From NCBI RefSeq assembly GCF_043195105.1, contig NZ_JBAFWO010000013.1: a DNA stretch of 64,000 nt; one strand, 5' to 3'. This document shows positions 1 through 8,723 of this stretch, one piece after another; the stretch's first letter is position 1, and the number at the start of each line of letters is the position of its first letter. Both the position numbers and the translations under genes were made by a program. The notes below the pieces were generated by a model. The model made no database searches and was not told the DNA's origin. It saw only the letters and a program-made list of their open reading frames with translations. This DNA is from NCEH01 sp002257205. Its GTDB lineage: Bacteria; Pseudomonadota; Alphaproteobacteria; Rhizobiales; Xanthobacteraceae.

Positions 1-11
1 TGAAAATCGTT

Positions 12-635
12 ATGCTGACCGAGCTACACGCGGCTTTCGTGCGTGCGGATTATTGCGTACCCGCTGTCGCGGGGGATCGTTCTTCTGATGTCTTCGACCG
101 CATCGTCTCGTCAATGGGGTTCTCTCAAGAAATAAACGTTCCAGAACGTGTAAAAAATACAACAATGTCAGTATATTTGCGAAATCGGACGTTATCCGAG
201 CGGAATACATTTGATTTAAAATCATTCGTGATTTCACGATGCGTGTTGCGACAGCGATCTGCCGTTTGTAAGCGCGGCGGTCTACGGGCGCGTGTAGCGT
301 CGAGGGCTAAGCAAATAAAATACAATGCATCTTGGGATTTGCCCGTATCAAAAGAGGCGGCTCAGCCAGAGCATGCGGGTGTGCTAGCGAAACTTCCAGC
401 GGAACGCTTTTACACAACCAAAGAATGGCTCCAACTTCGCGTCGAAGTGATACGGAACGCCAAATCGCGGTGTGGAATGTGTGGTGCTTCGGCGAAACAG
501 GTTCGGCTCCATGTTGATCACATCAAAAGCCGCGTTGCTTATCCTGAGCTTGCCTTTGCAATAAAAAATCTACGAGTGCTATGCGAAGCATGTCACAGAG
601 GGCGGCATCTTGCCGATGCCGTGTCATGCTGTTGA
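12..635 (+). CDS. HNH endonuclease
   Basis: The C-terminal half is an HNH nuclease domain with a CGMC zinc pair near residues 154-157, HVDHIK near 167-172 and LCEAC with two further cysteines near 190-194. This is the McrA-like fold found in phage packaging nucleases, homing enzymes and restriction factors. The N-terminal half is not recognised and is clearly lower in GC than its neighbours, suggesting a separate origin. The true start is uncertain: ATG at 165 is an in-frame alternative. It lies near the left of the visible prophage and away from the terminase genes, so a role in packaging is possible but not indicated by position. Confidence 0.6.
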   Translation: MLTELHAAFVRADYCVPAVAGDRSSDVFDRIVSSMGFSQEINVPERVKNTTMSVYLRNRTLSERNTFDLKSFVISRCVLRQRSAVCKRGGLRARVASRAKQIKYNASWDLPVSKEAAQPEHAGVLAKLPAERFYTTKEWLQLRVEVIRNAKSRCGMCGASAKQVRLHVDHIKSRVAYPELAFAIKNLRVLCEACHRGRHLADAVSCC

Positions 636-889
636 CGCGCCGCGCAAATCGCGCCACCCTGCCGCTTGGAGCGTGGAACCTCCGAACAAGCGGCTGGCCG
701 CGTCGTCATCGCGGCTATTTTTGCGCCCGGATTTTTCCGGATGCGCCTCCTATGGCGGGAGGGCAGGTAATAAGGCTTCGGCCGAATAACTGCGCCTGCT
801 CTTGTTTCAGGTTCCAACCTCCCGCCACCAGGTGGGCCGTGGAATGCCTCTCTGTTGGCGCGTCGCAACGCCTAACAAGAGGCAGCACC

Positions 890-1396
890 ATGGCCCGCAA
901 GCCAAGGCGCGCGGACGCGCGCCCCCTCGTCGACACTTTTCCCGATCCTGAACGCTATCCGCTGCGCCACACGCGGCGGCCGCCGAAGACCATCACGCAT
1001 CTCGTGGGCGAGGAGGCGCTGGCCCTCCTCTCCGCGCTCTCGGCGCGCCTTCATCCGGTCGCGCTGACGCCGGAGGGATCCGTCTTCCTGGCCGATCTGC
1101 CGCAACATCTTCTCGATCGCCTCGCCGCGCTCGGAGTGGATCGGGAGGATTGCGAGCCGTCTCTGGCATGGTCGAACGCATGGCCCAACCAGGAATTCTC
1201 CCGCCACGCCGGTGCCGTCATCGACGGCGAGGTGGATGCCGGCGAGGAACCGGAGGAGCAGGACAGCGACAGGGAGCCGGATGCGGGCGATCTGCCCGAA
1301 TTTGATCCGGCGGAAGACGGCATCGCCGACCCCGATGCCCTGGCCCTCTTCTATCAGGAAAATCCGCGGTTTCGGTTGATCGGGGAGGGGATTTGA
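890..1396 (+). CDS. Phage hypothetical protein with acidic C-terminus
   Basis: A 168-residue protein with a basic N-terminus (MARKPRR) and a very acidic C-terminal third rich in D and E. No known domain is recognised. It is the first gene of a same-strand run (890-5589) in which consecutive genes nearly touch or overlap, leading into the antirepressor and the helicase, so it is probably an early or replication-module gene. The start at 890 is chosen because the charged N-terminus begins there. The in-frame sequence upstream reads like untranslated DNA. Confidence 0.65.
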   Translation: MARKPRRADARPLVDTFPDPERYPLRHTRRPPKTITHLVGEEALALLSALSARLHPVALTPEGSVFLADLPQHLLDRLAALGVDREDCEPSLAWSNAWPNQEFSRHAGAVIDGEVDAGEEPEEQDSDREPDAGDLPEFDPAEDGIADPDALALFYQENPRFRLIGEGI

Positions 1397-1398
1397 CC

Positions 1399-1833
1399 AT
1401 GCAACCCCGCCTTTCGCCTTCATTCCAAAGCGTGGTCGATCCTTTGCACAGCATCGATCTTGCCGCGCACCGGCTGCGCTTCTTTCGCCCGCCTTTGCCC
1501 GGGCCGCACTTGCCGTGGCACAGCGCGGATGATCTCCAGCGGTGTCTCGGTCTGCCGCCCGCCGCCCGCCTGAAATTCCTGCGGGACAACCCGTTCCGCG
1601 CGGCGACGCGGACCGTCGCGACCCCGGATGGGATCGCGACCATTGCGCCCCATTTCATGGCGCAGGGGCTGATCTCGGGCGCCCTGGATTTAGGCCTCAT
1701 TCAGCCGGGCTTTGAATCCTCTTACGTCAAGGGCGCCGTGGCGGCGCTCCGGCAATTGATGGGCGATCTGCCCCCCATGGCGCGGCTCTGCTACGCGCTC
1801 ACGGCCTTCGATAATGATGGAGCTTCGCAATGA
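1399..1833 (+). CDS. Phage early hypothetical protein
   Basis: A 144-residue protein of unknown function. Its ATG lies 2 bp after the upstream stop, and its stop overlaps the next start by 4 bp (ATGA at 1830-1833), so it is translationally coupled to the antirepressor gene. The sequence contains a short segment (DDLQRCLGLPPAARLKFLRDNPF) that could form a small helical DNA-binding unit, but this is weak. No family is recognised. Confidence 0.6.
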   Translation: MQPRLSPSFQSVVDPLHSIDLAAHRLRFFRPPLPGPHLPWHSADDLQRCLGLPPAARLKFLRDNPFRAATRTVATPDGIATIAPHFMAQGLISGALDLGLIQPGFESSYVKGAVAALRQLMGDLPPMARLCYALTAFDNDGASQ

Positions 1834-2681
1834 CCGCCCATGCGCTTGCCTTGATCCAAGTGGAGTTCCACGGGGACACGCTGTTCGCCGTTGAGCGCGA
1901 CGGCGCGGTGTTCATCGCGATCAAGCCGATCTGCGATGCCCTGGGGTTAGTATGGAGAAAGCAGCAGGAAAGGATCCGCCGCGACCCGATCCTGTCTCAA
2001 GGTATCACCATGGTGGTGATACCTTCGCCCGGCGGGCCGCAGGAAACGACCCTTCTCCGCCTCGACCTCGTGCACGGATGGCTGTTCACCATCGATGAAG
2101 GCCGGGTGAAGGACGAGGAGACTCGCCGGCGAGTGCTGCTCTACAAGCGGGAATGCTACCGGGCGCTCTTCAGCCACTTCTTCGGAGAGCGAGGGGGGCA
2201 CCATGACGGTGTTCCCTTCGAAGGCTTGGAGGGTGAGGGGGTACTGAATGTCCGTACCGCCTCGGCCTCGGAGGACTTCGGCCCGCTCTCCGACCTCTCG
2301 GCCCGCTGCCGCATGGTGGAAATCACCGAGCGGCTGTCGGGAAAATCCGCCGCCCGCGCTCTCTGGCGTCACCTCGGCTTGCCCTGGGTGGGTGAGATGG
2401 ACCCGTCGGGGGCCATCCTGGCCGAGGCGGATGATGCCGTCGCCCGCTTCGCGGTCGAGGGTATCGAACGGGTGCGGGGCGTGGTGACGCCAGCCGCCAT
2501 GCTCTTGCCGGCCTTTTCCGCCTTCTGCAAGCGGCGCGATCTGGCAAACCCCGGCGAGAACAGTTTCCTCACCCGCTTCGGCCGCATGGGGTTCGCCAAG
2601 CGCAAGATCGCCGGCCGCTCCGTCTACCAGAACATCCGTCCGCGCTGCCTGGAAGAAAGTGCGGGGGATGGTGCGTCTTGA
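1830..2681 (+). CDS. Phage antirepressor, P22_AR_N type
   Basis: A 283-residue protein. Residues about 6-125 match the P22 antirepressor N-terminal domain: FHGDTLFAVERDGAVFIAIKPICDALG, then a run containing LRLDLVHGWLFTI. The last 50 residues (ENSFLTRFGRMGFAKRKIAG) look like the winged-helix module often found at the C-terminus of D5-type primases. Antirepressors counteract the phage repressor or modulate host regulators during induction. The gene overlaps its upstream neighbour by 4 bp and the helicase gene by 4 bp, so all three are probably co-translated. A second, different antirepressor lies at 22829. Confidence 0.8.
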   Translation: MTAHALALIQVEFHGDTLFAVERDGAVFIAIKPICDALGLVWRKQQERIRRDPILSQGITMVVIPSPGGPQETTLLRLDLVHGWLFTIDEGRVKDEETRRRVLLYKRECYRALFSHFFGERGGHHDGVPFEGLEGEGVLNVRTASASEDFGPLSDLSARCRMVEITERLSGKSAARALWRHLGLPWVGEMDPSGAILAEADDAVARFAVEGIERVRGVVTPAAMLLPAFSAFCKRRDLANPGENSFLTRFGRMGFAKRKIAGRSVYQNIRPRCLEESAGDGAS

Positions 2682-4393
2682 CTCCGCCTCCCCCTATTCC
2701 CGACGCCGGGCCGCCTGGAATGGACCCGCTCGCCACCATTGCCGCCATCGTCCGCGCGGCAGCCGATGCCCCGCAGCCCCCTGCGAGCGATCCGGCGCCG
2801 GAGGGAGACGCTCGCGATTTCGATGGTTTCGAGGATTTCGACCCGGGCGAGGATGCGGCGCCGCCATCCGGCCCGGCGGTCGACGAAGAGACCGTGAAGC
2901 GCTGCGCCGGTGAGGCGCAGAACGACATCGGCAACGCCCGCCGGCTCATCGCCCATTTCGGCGAGGATCTGCGCTGCGGGCGCGAACTGGGCTGGCATGT
3001 GTGGACCGGCACCCATTGGGACATGGAGGGCGGAAAATCCGCCATTGAAACCCGCGCCCATTGGACAGCCAGCCGCATCGTGCTCGAGGCGCGGGTGCTC
3101 AAGCCATTCGCGGGCGAGAAGGAAGAGGATTTCGACAAGCGCCGCGCCTCGCGCCGCAAGTTCGGCATCTCCTCGGGCAATCGCGCCCGCACGGTGGCGA
3201 TGATTCAGCAGGCCGAGCCCTATCTCACCGTGCCGGTGGACGCGTTCGATGCCGATCCACTGCTGGTGGCGGTGCAGAACGGCGTGCTGCGCTTCACGCG
3301 CGAGCTCGATCCCGAATGTCCCGAGCCGGATGCGGTGCGCTGGAAGGGCAGCTTTTCGTTCCAGCCGCACCGGCGCGAGGACCTGGTGACCAAGGTCATG
3401 CCTGTGGCTTACGACAAGGACGCGAAATGCCCGTGCTTCCAGGCCTTCCTCGATCGCTTCCAGCCGAATCCGCTCATGCAGCGGTTTCTCCAGGTGTTCC
3501 ACGGCCTCGGCATCATCGGGCGCACGGTGCAGGCCCTGGTGTTTCACTACGGGGGAGGGGCGAACGGCAAGAGCACCTTCATCAACGCCATCTGCGACCT
3601 GATGGGCGCCTATGCACAGCAGCTCTCGGCCGAGAGCCTGACCGGTCAGGGGCAGCGGCGCGGCGACCAGGCAACGCCGGATCTCGCCCGCCTGCCTGGC
3701 GCCCGGCTGGTGCGCGTGTCCGAACTGCCGCGCGGCGAGCCGCTGAAGGAAGCGCTGGTCAAGCAGCTCACAGGCGGCGAGCCCATGCTGGTGCGCCATT
3801 TGAACAAGGGCTTCTTCGAGTTCCTGCCGGTGTTCAAGGCCGTCATGTCGGGCAATGACAAGCCGCGCATTGGCGGCGTGGATCACGGCATATGGCGCCG
3901 CATGCGCCTCGTGCCTTGGGAGGTGACCATTCCCGACGCGGAACAGCGCGAGATGGGCGAGGTGCTGGCGGAGTTCGCGGCCGAGCGCTCCGGCATCCTC
4001 AACTGGCTGATCGAGGGCGCGCGCCTCTTCCTGGTCGAGGGGCTGGTGACGCCGGAAGAGGTGATCGCCGCAACGGCCGAATATCGCGAGGAGATGGACC
4101 CTATCGGCTCATTCATGGCCGATTGCGTCGAAAGGACCGATCCGAGCGAGAATGCCAGCGTCACCGCGCGCCAGATGTACGAGGCCTATGTCTCATGGTC
4201 GCTCGCAAACGCGCGAAGACCTTGGAAGGAGACCGCGTTCGGCTCGGCCATGCCCCACAAGGGCCTGACCAAGACCAAGGAGCGCGTGCGCCGCTATCTC
4301 GACTGCCGCCTGCACGACGTGCCCGCCCGGCCCGATGCGCAGCACGCGGACGCGCCCCGCAGCCCCCAAAATCCCTATGGCGACCTCGAATGA
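2678..4393 (+). CDS. D5/P4-type phage replicative helicase (superfamily 3)
   Basis: A 571-residue protein with a D5_N-like region, then a superfamily 3 ATPase core with Walker A GGGANGKST near residues 292-300. A downstream arginine-rich block (GIWRRMRLVPWEV) is typical of the phage/plasmid primase P4 family C-terminal domain. The N-terminal part has no visible TOPRIM or AEP primase motif, so this may be helicase only. The start is a TTG overlapping the previous stop; ATG 2720 is an alternative. The iteron-rich segment just downstream fits an initiator-helicase acting at its own origin. Confidence 0.88.
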   Translation: MTPPPPIPDAGPPGMDPLATIAAIVRAAADAPQPPASDPAPEGDARDFDGFEDFDPGEDAAPPSGPAVDEETVKRCAGEAQNDIGNARRLIAHFGEDLRCGRELGWHVWTGTHWDMEGGKSAIETRAHWTASRIVLEARVLKPFAGEKEEDFDKRRASRRKFGISSGNRARTVAMIQQAEPYLTVPVDAFDADPLLVAVQNGVLRFTRELDPECPEPDAVRWKGSFSFQPHRREDLVTKVMPVAYDKDAKCPCFQAFLDRFQPNPLMQRFLQVFHGLGIIGRTVQALVFHYGGGANGKSTFINAICDLMGAYAQQLSAESLTGQGQRRGDQATPDLARLPGARLVRVSELPRGEPLKEALVKQLTGGEPMLVRHLNKGFFEFLPVFKAVMSGNDKPRIGGVDHGIWRRMRLVPWEVTIPDAEQREMGEVLAEFAAERSGILNWLIEGARLFLVEGLVTPEEVIAATAEYREEMDPIGSFMADCVERTDPSENASVTARQMYEAYVSWSLANARRPWKETAFGSAMPHKGLTKTKERVRRYLDCRLHDVPARPDAQHADAPRSPQNPYGDLE

Positions 4394-4394
4394 C

Positions 4395-4735
4395 ACCCTC
4401 GCAGGCAAGGCGTCGGCCGGATTGTGCGCGGACTGTTGCGCGCCGGCCACCGAGGGTTGCGAAGGTTTTGCGAGGGTGCGTGCGAACCCTCGCAACCGGA
4501 ATTCGATAACCAGGGCAGGGGCTTGGCGGAGAAGTGCGAGGGTTGCGAGGGTTTTGCGCGTACGCACACATGGAACAACGGGGGGATAGGGGGCGAATTT
4601 TCTCATACATCTAAGAGAAACCCTCGCAACCCTCGCAACTCTCGCAAAGCGACAGATAACCAATTGAAAAAGCGTCAAGAAAAAATCCGCGAGGGTTCGC
4701 GGCCTGAGGATCGAACCCTCGCAACCCTCGCAAAG
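4395..4735. repeat. Iteron-like 9-bp repeats, candidate phage replication origin
   Basis: About twelve copies of the unit GCGAGGGTT or its complement AACCCTCGC, singly or in 9-bp tandem, lie in a 340-bp non-coding stretch between the helicase gene and the next gene. Plus-orientation copies lie at about 4451, 4471, 4538, 4547 and 4690. Minus-orientation copies lie at about 4395, 4485, 4619, 4628, 4637, 4714 and 4723. Lower-GC, A-rich segments separate them (4595-4620 and 4650-4688). Known parallel: the P4 alpha protein binds iterons at ori and crr. The origin role is inferred from position and repeat structure. Confidence 0.75.
4535..4637. repeat. Perfect 20-bp inverted repeat within the iteron region
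   Basis: TGCGAGGGTTGCGAGGGTTT at 4535-4554 is the exact reverse complement of 4618-4637, with 63 bp between. Each arm consists of two iteron units plus flank, so the dyad is built of oppositely facing iteron pairs. This could be the core of the origin or support a cruciform. Confidence 0.85.
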
Positions 4736-4758
4736 CGTTGAACCGGAAGGGATGGGCA

Positions 4759-5589
4759 ATGAAAACGATCGATATCGAGCATCTGGTGCGTTGGGCCTAT
4801 TGCGATGAGTTGCCTAAGGTCGGGCGCCCGACCTCGTTGGTTGCCGCTATTCGGTCGGGGTGGTCATCCTTGTCGCGTTACGGTGAATTGCTGACCGTGG
4901 TGCAGGAGCCGGATATCCTCAATCAATGGGGGCTCGTGCCGCTCGAGGTCGAGGGCGGCGATCCGCACCCCGACGCGCTCGCGGTGGCGGCGGCGGTGGA
5001 GGATTTGGCTAAGCTCGATGTGGAATTGCCTGAGGGTTGGAACCCGTTGACGGATATGGGCGATCTTGGTGAGGAGGGCGCCGAGGCGGTTCGGCGCGGG
5101 CTCGATCGATTGTCGCCCCTCACCGAGGAAGGGCGCAGGAAGGTTCGCCAACCCCTTTCGCGGCTCGTGATCCGCCAGGCAATCCTTGGATGCGCGCCGG
5201 CGTGGGAGGCAGGGCCTCCCGTCCGCCGCGTCGTGAGTGGTGCGAACGGCAAGCCGAGGTGGTTTCGCCAGATCACGCATCTCAGCCCTGGCGCATTTGG
5301 GCCCGTGGCGAGCGTGGTCGAGATTGACGGCTTCAATGGTTCGCGGCAGAGGCCTTTCCCCGGTGCGTATCGCAAGTTCGAACTCGTCCCCGACCCTGCG
5401 CCCATCGTGGTCGAGCGCGGCGAATATGAGCTCTGGATTGCCGCGCTCGGCTGCCTCGCCGAAACCCTTGCGGATCAGGGCCTGAGTGCGCATCTCGTGC
5501 ATCATTCCGCACGTCCCGCACGGCCGTGGGAGGCGCATGTGTGCAGCGCAGTCAGCCGTCCCCCTGTGGGTGAATCGGCTGTGACGTGA
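4759..5589 (+). CDS. Phage conserved hypothetical protein
   Basis: A 276-residue protein with no domain recognised. It starts with ATG 4759 preceded by GGAAGGGATGGGCA, a good ribosome binding site. Several tryptophans and a central RWFRQITHLSPG segment suggest a folded globular protein. It is the last gene before a strong terminator, immediately downstream of the repeat-rich candidate origin, so a role in replication control is possible by position only. Confidence 0.65.
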   Translation: MKTIDIEHLVRWAYCDELPKVGRPTSLVAAIRSGWSSLSRYGELLTVVQEPDILNQWGLVPLEVEGGDPHPDALAVAAAVEDLAKLDVELPEGWNPLTDMGDLGEEGAEAVRRGLDRLSPLTEEGRRKVRQPLSRLVIRQAILGCAPAWEAGPPVRRVVSGANGKPRWFRQITHLSPGAFGPVASVVEIDGFNGSRQRPFPGAYRKFELVPDPAPIVVERGEYELWIAALGCLAETLADQGLSAHLVHHSARPARPWEAHVCSAVSRPPVGESAVT

Positions 5590-5668
5590 TCGACGCCCCG
5601 AAAAAGAATTCAGCACCCGCTTGACGTGCGGGTGGAATTTGGAGCATCACTTGTCACAGATAAAAAGT

Positions 5669-5701
5669 AACCCGGTCGCTTCGCAGCGCGCCGGGTTTTT
5701 T
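5669..5701 (+). terminator. Rho-independent terminator ending the early operon
   Basis: The stem AACCCGG / CCGGGTT is followed by TTTTTT. It separates the early genes from the packaging genes and lies about 80 bp after the stop at 5589. Confidence 0.85.
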
Positions 5702-5863
5702 CATGCCCCCGGCCCGGCCAGAGGGGCGCCCTCAAGCCCTCCCATTCCCCACCAACGTGGCGCGCCCCCCCCAACGCGGGTCCTCCCCCGGCACCCCCAC
5801 CCTCCGCGGGCACGCTGCTCCCGGGCTTTTGCCAGTTGAGCGGTCTCAAAATCAGGGTTGTCG

Positions 5864-6475
5864 ATGTTGTCGGACGCAACAACCATGGTTGCCGCGCCCG
5901 ATGCTGTCATGTGGACGGCCGCGCGCGTGGCAGAGCGCGACGGGGTCACGAAACAGGCGGTCACGAAGAAGGTCCGCGAGCTCGCCGAGCGGCATCATCT
6001 GCTGGTGGAGCGCAACGGGCTCGGCGCCATCGTCTCGTTCAACGTGGTCCAGTACGATCACCTGCGCGGGAAGCTTGGAGACCCCTCGAAGGCCCAGGCG
6101 CCGCGACGGGACATCCCTGAACCGCCGCTAAAGCCGAATGAGTCATACGACGAGGCACTGCGCCAAAAGACGTGGCACGAGGCCGAAAAGCGCCGCCTGG
6201 AGCTTGCCGAAATCAAGGGCGAGCTGGTGCGCAAGGACATGGTGGAGAACGCGCTCGAACAGGTCTGCGAGCGCATCATCCACGTCATCGATCGCTTGCC
6301 GCGCGCCGCAGACGAGATTTCAGCGGCCGTCGCGAAGGACGGCACCCACGGTGCCCGCGTCCACCTGAAGGTGCTCGCCAGCCGGATGCGCGAAGACGTC
6401 GCCCGTGCGCTCGCAGAGATGTCTGACGCCGCCCCGATCGAGGACACCAGTCGGTCGGAGGAGGCTTCGACGTGA
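5864..6475 (+). CDS. Terminase small subunit, Nu1-like
   Basis: A 203-residue DNA-packaging recognition subunit. The N-terminal 50 residues (RVAERDGVTKQAVTKKVRELAERH) form a winged helix-turn-helix of the Nu1/TerS type that binds the phage cos or pac site. A charged helical middle and the C-terminus should contact the large subunit. ATG 5864 follows AGGGTTG; ATG 5885 is an alternative. The stop overlaps the large terminase start by 4 bp (GTGA), typical of TerS-TerL pairs. Confidence 0.85.
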   Translation: MLSDATTMVAAPDAVMWTAARVAERDGVTKQAVTKKVRELAERHHLLVERNGLGAIVSFNVVQYDHLRGKLGDPSKAQAPRRDIPEPPLKPNESYDEALRQKTWHEAEKRRLELAEIKGELVRKDMVENALEQVCERIIHVIDRLPRAADEISAAVAKDGTHGARVHLKVLASRMREDVARALAEMSDAAPIEDTSRSEEAST

Positions 6476-8484
6476 GCGGCCATCCTGGTGCGCTGCGCCT
6501 GGTGTCCGGACGGATTTCGCGGGGCGTGAAGCCGCCGGAACCGATGCCGCCGTCGCGCTGGCTGGCCGAGAATCTGGTGCTGGTGGACGGGGAATCGTCC
6601 GGCGAGCTGTGGTCGCCGGAAGGGGCGCCCTATCTGCCCGAGATCGCCGATTGCCTTTCGGACGATCACCCGTGCAATTTCGTGACGGTGCGCAAGTCGC
6701 AGCAGACCGGCGCCTCGATCCTGGCGCTCGGCTGGTGCCTCTACATCGCAGAACGGGAGCCCGCGAACACGCTCTATGCGGTGCCGGGCCTGGAGACCCT
6801 GCGGGACATCAGCGGGCAGAAGCTGCAACCGCTTATCGACGCCTGGCAGCGGCGTATGAAGCGCACGGTGATCTATCCGGTGACCGCTCGCGCCGGCACG
6901 GGCTCGACCACGTACGAGAAGCGCTTCCCTGGCGGCTACCTGTCGCTGGCGAACGCCAACGCCGTCATGGACCTGTCCATGAAGACGGTGAAGAAGGGCG
7001 TGCGGGACGAACTGTCGAAATGGCAGGACATTCCCGGCGTTGGCGATCCGGAGAATCTGTTTTTCGGCCGCTTTACCGCCTTCCGGCGCACCAAGTCGTT
7101 CAAGATCCTCGATATCTCGACGCCGGAAATAGACACCGGCGACGAAACGGGCGAGACCGCCGGCCACTGTCGCATCGACCGCGCCTTCAAGCGATCGGAT
7201 CAACGGTTCTGGCGGGTGCGCTGCCCGGAGTGCAATCGCGCGTTCGTGCACGACATCGCCCTGTTCCGTGTGGACCGCGAGCATCCGCACAAAAGCTATT
7301 ACCAGTGCCCGAGCTGCACGCACCAAATCTCCGAGCCCGAGCGCGTGATCGCGGTGCGCGAGGGCTACTGGCACCCGCAGATGCCGGGCCTGGGCCGCGA
7401 GCCGGGTTTCCACATCGACGCGTTCATTTCGCTGATGATGTCCTATGAGGCCATTGCCGAGGATGTCATAAAGGCCAAGACCGAGAAGGATCAGAAGGAC
7501 CTGCACAATCTGGTGCTGGGCCTGCCCTACAAGTTCCGGGGCGATGCGCCGGACCATGTTCGGTTGATGGAGCGGCGCGAGGATTTCCCGCGCCGGCGCA
7601 TCCCGGCACACGCACTGCTCATCACCGTGATGGCGGACGTCCAGCACTCCGGCATCTATTTCGAGGTGGTGGCCTGGGGGCCCGACAAAAGGTCATGGAC
7701 CATCGACGTCGGCTTCCTCGACGGAGATACCACGGATGACCGGCGCGGGGCCTGGGTCTCGCTCGCCGAAATCTACGAGCGCAGCTATGAGGACGCCTTC
7801 GGCAATCGCCGTCGCGCCGACGCCTTCGGGGTGGACGCGGGCGACGGCGGGCGCGCCAATCAGGTCTATGCCTGGTGCGCGAAGCGCGGCAGCGCCTATG
7901 CCCTGAAGGGCGAGGATGGCTGGGAGCGTCCCGCGATCTCGGCCCAGCCGAAGCTGGTGGACATCGACCTAGAAGGTCGGGTCACGAAGAACGGCGCGAA
8001 GCTCTGGAAGACCGGAACATGGTCCCTGAAGCTCGATTTTTACGACTACCTGCGCAAATCGCGGGTGTCGGAGGATGGGCTCACCATCAATCCGCCGGGC
8101 TATTGCCATTTCGCGCTATGGCTTGACGAGATTTATTTCAAGCAGATCACGTCGGAATTCCTCGAAGACGTGATCAACCGCGGGCGCGTCACCGGGCGCC
8201 GCTGGACCAAGCGCGGGGAAAACCACTATCTCGATTGCCGGATCGGCAACATGGCGATGGCCGAACACCTCGGCCTATCCGCCATGTCGCCGGAGGAATG
8301 GCGCGAGCTGGCCCGCCGGCGCCAGGTGCCGGACGGGACATTGACGCCGGATCTGTTCGCACCCGAGCCGCACCAGGTGATGGCGGCGGGGATTGGCCGC
8401 AGCGAGCCAGAGAGGCCTTTCGAAGCGCCAGAGCCAGAGCCGCAGCCGGATAGCTGGCTGGGCGGATTCAACATCGATTTCTGA
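6472..8484 (+). CDS. Terminase large subunit, lambda GpA family
   Basis: A 670-residue packaging ATPase and nuclease. The N-terminal motor region carries the Walker-like segment VRKSQQTGAS near residues 75-84. A zinc-binding CPEC...CPSC pair lies near residues 251-282. The C-terminal half holds the GpA nuclease region. Length agrees with lambda GpA (about 640). The start is GTG 6472, overlapping the TerS stop. The protein cuts concatemeric DNA and pumps it into the prohead through the portal encoded downstream. Confidence 0.95.
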   Translation: MSGHPGALRLVSGRISRGVKPPEPMPPSRWLAENLVLVDGESSGELWSPEGAPYLPEIADCLSDDHPCNFVTVRKSQQTGASILALGWCLYIAEREPANTLYAVPGLETLRDISGQKLQPLIDAWQRRMKRTVIYPVTARAGTGSTTYEKRFPGGYLSLANANAVMDLSMKTVKKGVRDELSKWQDIPGVGDPENLFFGRFTAFRRTKSFKILDISTPEIDTGDETGETAGHCRIDRAFKRSDQRFWRVRCPECNRAFVHDIALFRVDREHPHKSYYQCPSCTHQISEPERVIAVREGYWHPQMPGLGREPGFHIDAFISLMMSYEAIAEDVIKAKTEKDQKDLHNLVLGLPYKFRGDAPDHVRLMERREDFPRRRIPAHALLITVMADVQHSGIYFEVVAWGPDKRSWTIDVGFLDGDTTDDRRGAWVSLAEIYERSYEDAFGNRRRADAFGVDAGDGGRANQVYAWCAKRGSAYALKGEDGWERPAISAQPKLVDIDLEGRVTKNGAKLWKTGTWSLKLDFYDYLRKSRVSEDGLTINPPGYCHFALWLDEIYFKQITSEFLEDVINRGRVTGRRWTKRGENHYLDCRIGNMAMAEHLGLSAMSPEEWRELARRRQVPDGTLTPDLFAPEPHQVMAAGIGRSEPERPFEAPEPEPQPDSWLGGFNIDF

Positions 8485-8498
8485 CCCCGGGCGGACCC

Positions 8499-8723
8499 AT
8501 GACGGATACCACGTTCACCGCCGCTGACGTGGCGCGCCTTGAGCGTGCCGTCGCCATGGGCGAACTCCTCGTCGAAGTGGAACTCGGTGGCGAACGCCAG
8601 CGTGTGCAATATCGCTCCATGAGCGAGCTGATGCAGGCGCTCACCTATGCCAAAGCCCAGCTCGCCGGCGCTGGCGGTCGCGAGGTCCTGCCATCCACCC
8701 TCGCGCAGTTTGAGCGCGGCTGA
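8499..8723 (+). CDS. Head-tail joining protein, gpW family
   Basis: A 74-residue protein matching the gpW pattern: N-terminal helix TAADVARLERAVAMGE, a short beta hairpin (VEVELGGERQRVQYRS) and a C-terminal helix (MSELMQALTYAKAQL). In lambda, gpW plugs the portal after packaging and lets the tail attach. It sits between TerL and portal exactly as in lambda-type modules and overlaps the portal start. Confidence 0.92.
   Translation: MTDTTFTAADVARLERAVAMGELLVEVELGGERQRVQYRSMSELMQALTYAKAQLAGAGGREVLPSTLAQFERG

Noticed and set aside
6058..7647. 529-codon frame antisense to the terminase genes
   Set aside because: Shadow of the GC-rich coding strand; overlaps two certain genes.
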